NCBI GenBank assembly: GCA_964519355.1
Contig: CAZFJW010000057.1
Span: 1 to 6,973, forward strand
DNA: 6,973 nucleotides
Source: CAZBEA01 sp964519355
GTDB lineage: Bacteria; Patescibacteriota; Microgenomatia; Levybacterales; GWA1-39-11
Direction of reading: 5' to 3'
Shown: piece after piece, positions 6,004-6,973 of the stretch
Layout of the letters: each line of letters opens with the position of its first letter
Position numbering within the stretch: the first letter of the stretch is position 1
Program-made: the position numbers and the translations under genes
Notes under the pieces: model-generated
Database searches by the model: none
What the model was told of the DNA's origin: nothing
Seen by the model: only the letters and a program-made list of their open reading frames with translations

Positions 6004-6006
6004 TAC

Positions 6007-6015
6007 TGGTAAAAT
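6007..6015 (+). promoter_or_regulatory. extended -10 promoter of the citrate-lyase gene
   Basis: TGG-TAAAAT (five of six for the -10, plus TGn), with no clear -35. The ATG at 6023 lies 7 bases beyond the -10 box, the same leaderless geometry as its neighbours. Read-through from the kinase-like gene, whose stop is at 6001-6003, is also likely. Confidence 0.5.
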
Positions 6016-6022
6016 ACACAGT

Positions 6023-6973
6023 ATGGCAAGAAAAAAGATTTCAGAATTTAGAGCAAAGACAATCCTTTATAAAGAATTGGATATAGAATACTCTGGCGTT
6101 TCAATCAACACAAAGAATAAAGGCTGGGAGGCTCTATGCGATGGTTTATCCGAAAAAAAGTCATATGTTGTAAAAGTAGATCAGGGGGTAAAGGGACGAA
6201 AGAAAAAAGGACTTGTTCTATTAGATAGAAAAAAAACAGAAATTGTGCAGGATATTAAAAATCTTTCTTCAAAGGGCTACAATCATTTTCTAATTGAAGA
6301 TTTTTTGCCACATGATGGGGGAGAGAGTTATTTTGCAATTGAGAGAACAGGCAGCGGCAATATTATTTCCTACTCTCTTCAGGGCGGAATTGATATAGAA
6401 CAAAATGCAGATTCAGTAAAAAAAATTACACAGGAAAAAGCGCTTGTTGAAATTCCTGAAAAACTACTATTAAAAAAAGAATTATTAGAAAAGATTTTTA
6501 ACGTTTTTGATACGTCTTATTTTTCTTTTTTAGAAATAAATCCACTCGTTATTGTTAAAAATATTCCCTGTCTGTTAGATGCAGCAGTTCTTGTTGATAG
6601 TGCAGGAGAATTTTTTGTACAAGGTGCATGGTCCAGCACGGATATTCGTGAATATACAGGGCACGAAAAAAGTGAAGAAGAGGAAGCATTGCAAGAACTT
6701 TCTGATAAATCCCAAGCTTCTTTTTCATTCACAATTCTGAATAAAGATGGCTCTGTCTGGACACTCCTTTCAGGAGGCGGAGCAAGTATCGTCGTTGCTG
6801 ATGAGGTCACAAATCTTGGTATGGGAAAAAGCCTTGCCAACTATGGAGAATATAGCGGGAATCCAAATGCTGAGGAGACATATATCTATACAAGAAATGT
6901 TTTGAGTCTTATGCTCAAATCAAATGCTCCAAAAAAAGTTCTTATAATTGGAGGAGGAGTTGCCAATTTTACA
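6023..6973 (+). CDS. aclB: ATP-citrate lyase, ATP-grasp subunit (N-terminal 317 codons)
   Basis: The frame is open to the window end, so the C-terminus is missing. ATP-citrate lyase splits citrate with ATP and CoA into acetyl-CoA and oxaloacetate in the cytoplasm. It is a key step of the reductive TCA cycle in some bacteria and a source of acetyl-CoA in eukaryotes. The sequence follows the small AclB subunit and the N-terminal part of human ACLY. Blocks seen are VKVDQGVKGRKKKGLV (about 56-71; VKPDQ..KRRGKLGLV in the human enzyme), GGIDIEQNADSV (about 122-133), the ATP-grasp signature LEINPLV (about 172-178), SGGGASIVVADE (about 250-261), LANYGEYSG (about 272-280), and VLIIGGGVANFT at the edge, which opens the citrate-binding domain. 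These blocks favour citrate lyase over succinyl-CoA synthetase beta. A typical AclB has about 400 residues. The catalytic AclA partner, or fusion to it, must lie to the right. The start is supported by a -10 box 7 bases upstream. Confidence 0.85.
   Translation, partial: MARKKISEFRAKTILYKELDIEYSGVSINTKNKGWEALCDGLSEKKSYVVKVDQGVKGRKKKGLVLLDRKKTEIVQDIKNLSSKGYNHFLIEDFLPHDGGESYFAIERTGSGNIISYSLQGGIDIEQNADSVKKITQEKALVEIPEKLLLKKELLEKIFNVFDTSYFSFLEINPLVIVKNIPCLLDAAVLVDSAGEFFVQGAWSSTDIREYTGHEKSEEEEALQELSDKSQASFSFTILNKDGSVWTLLSGGGASIVVADEVTNLGMGKSLANYGEYSGNPNAEETYIYTRNVLSLMLKSNAPKKVLIIGGGVANFT

Noticed and set aside
1..6973. CRISPR arrays, transposases, integrases, toxin-antitoxin or defence genes
   Set aside because: I looked for repeated spaced units, terminal inverted repeats and known domain motifs on both strands and found none.

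Overview
The window is an AT-rich bacterial segment interrupted by one GC-rich gene. Seven genes are visible: five complete protein genes longer than 200 codons or clearly family-assigned or promoter-backed, one very short membrane protein gene, and two genes cut by the window edges (one of them only 8 bases long). The organism is probably a Candidate Phyla Radiation (Patescibacteria) member or a similarly reduced bacterium. This is an inference from the style of the genes and promoters: a stand-alone fusA, a DUF1704 protein, tiny intergenic gaps, and -10 boxes lying 6-8 bases before the ATG with no Shine-Dalgarno. No rRNA or taxonomic marker beyond EF-G is present to prove it.

Layout. At the left edge a minus-strand gene begins (only ATGGCCAA is visible), with its promoter at 15-43. 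It diverges from a 568-residue DUF1704/MATCAP-like putative zinc peptidase (147-1853, +). Tail-to-tail with it, one base away, is a 41-residue single-span membrane protein on the minus strand (1855-1980) that has a near-consensus promoter. A divergent promoter (2055-2083) then drives a GC-rich unit: a structured leader of about 115 bases, a Nudix hydrolase (2207-3028), and a 13-bp hairpin with a perfect tRNA T-loop and a 3' GCCA (3046-3082). Next come fusA (3161-5323, elongation factor G), preceded by its own promoter and a small terminator-like hairpin; a guanylate-kinase-like P-loop protein (5371-6003); and the first 317 codons of an ATP-citrate lyase ATP-grasp subunit (6023 to the end).

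How the parts fit. Almost every gene has its own promoter, so this is a row of independent units rather than one operon. Five of the seven are predicted to be transcribed leaderless. The Nudix unit is the exception in base composition, codon choice, leader length and presence of an AGGAGG, which suggests acquisition from elsewhere. No defence system, CRISPR array, transposase or integrase is visible. The most unusual object is the tRNA-like minihelix at the 3' end of the Nudix transcript; the next are the unannotated small membrane gene and the citrate-lyase subunit, an unexpected enzyme if the host is a reduced fermenter.
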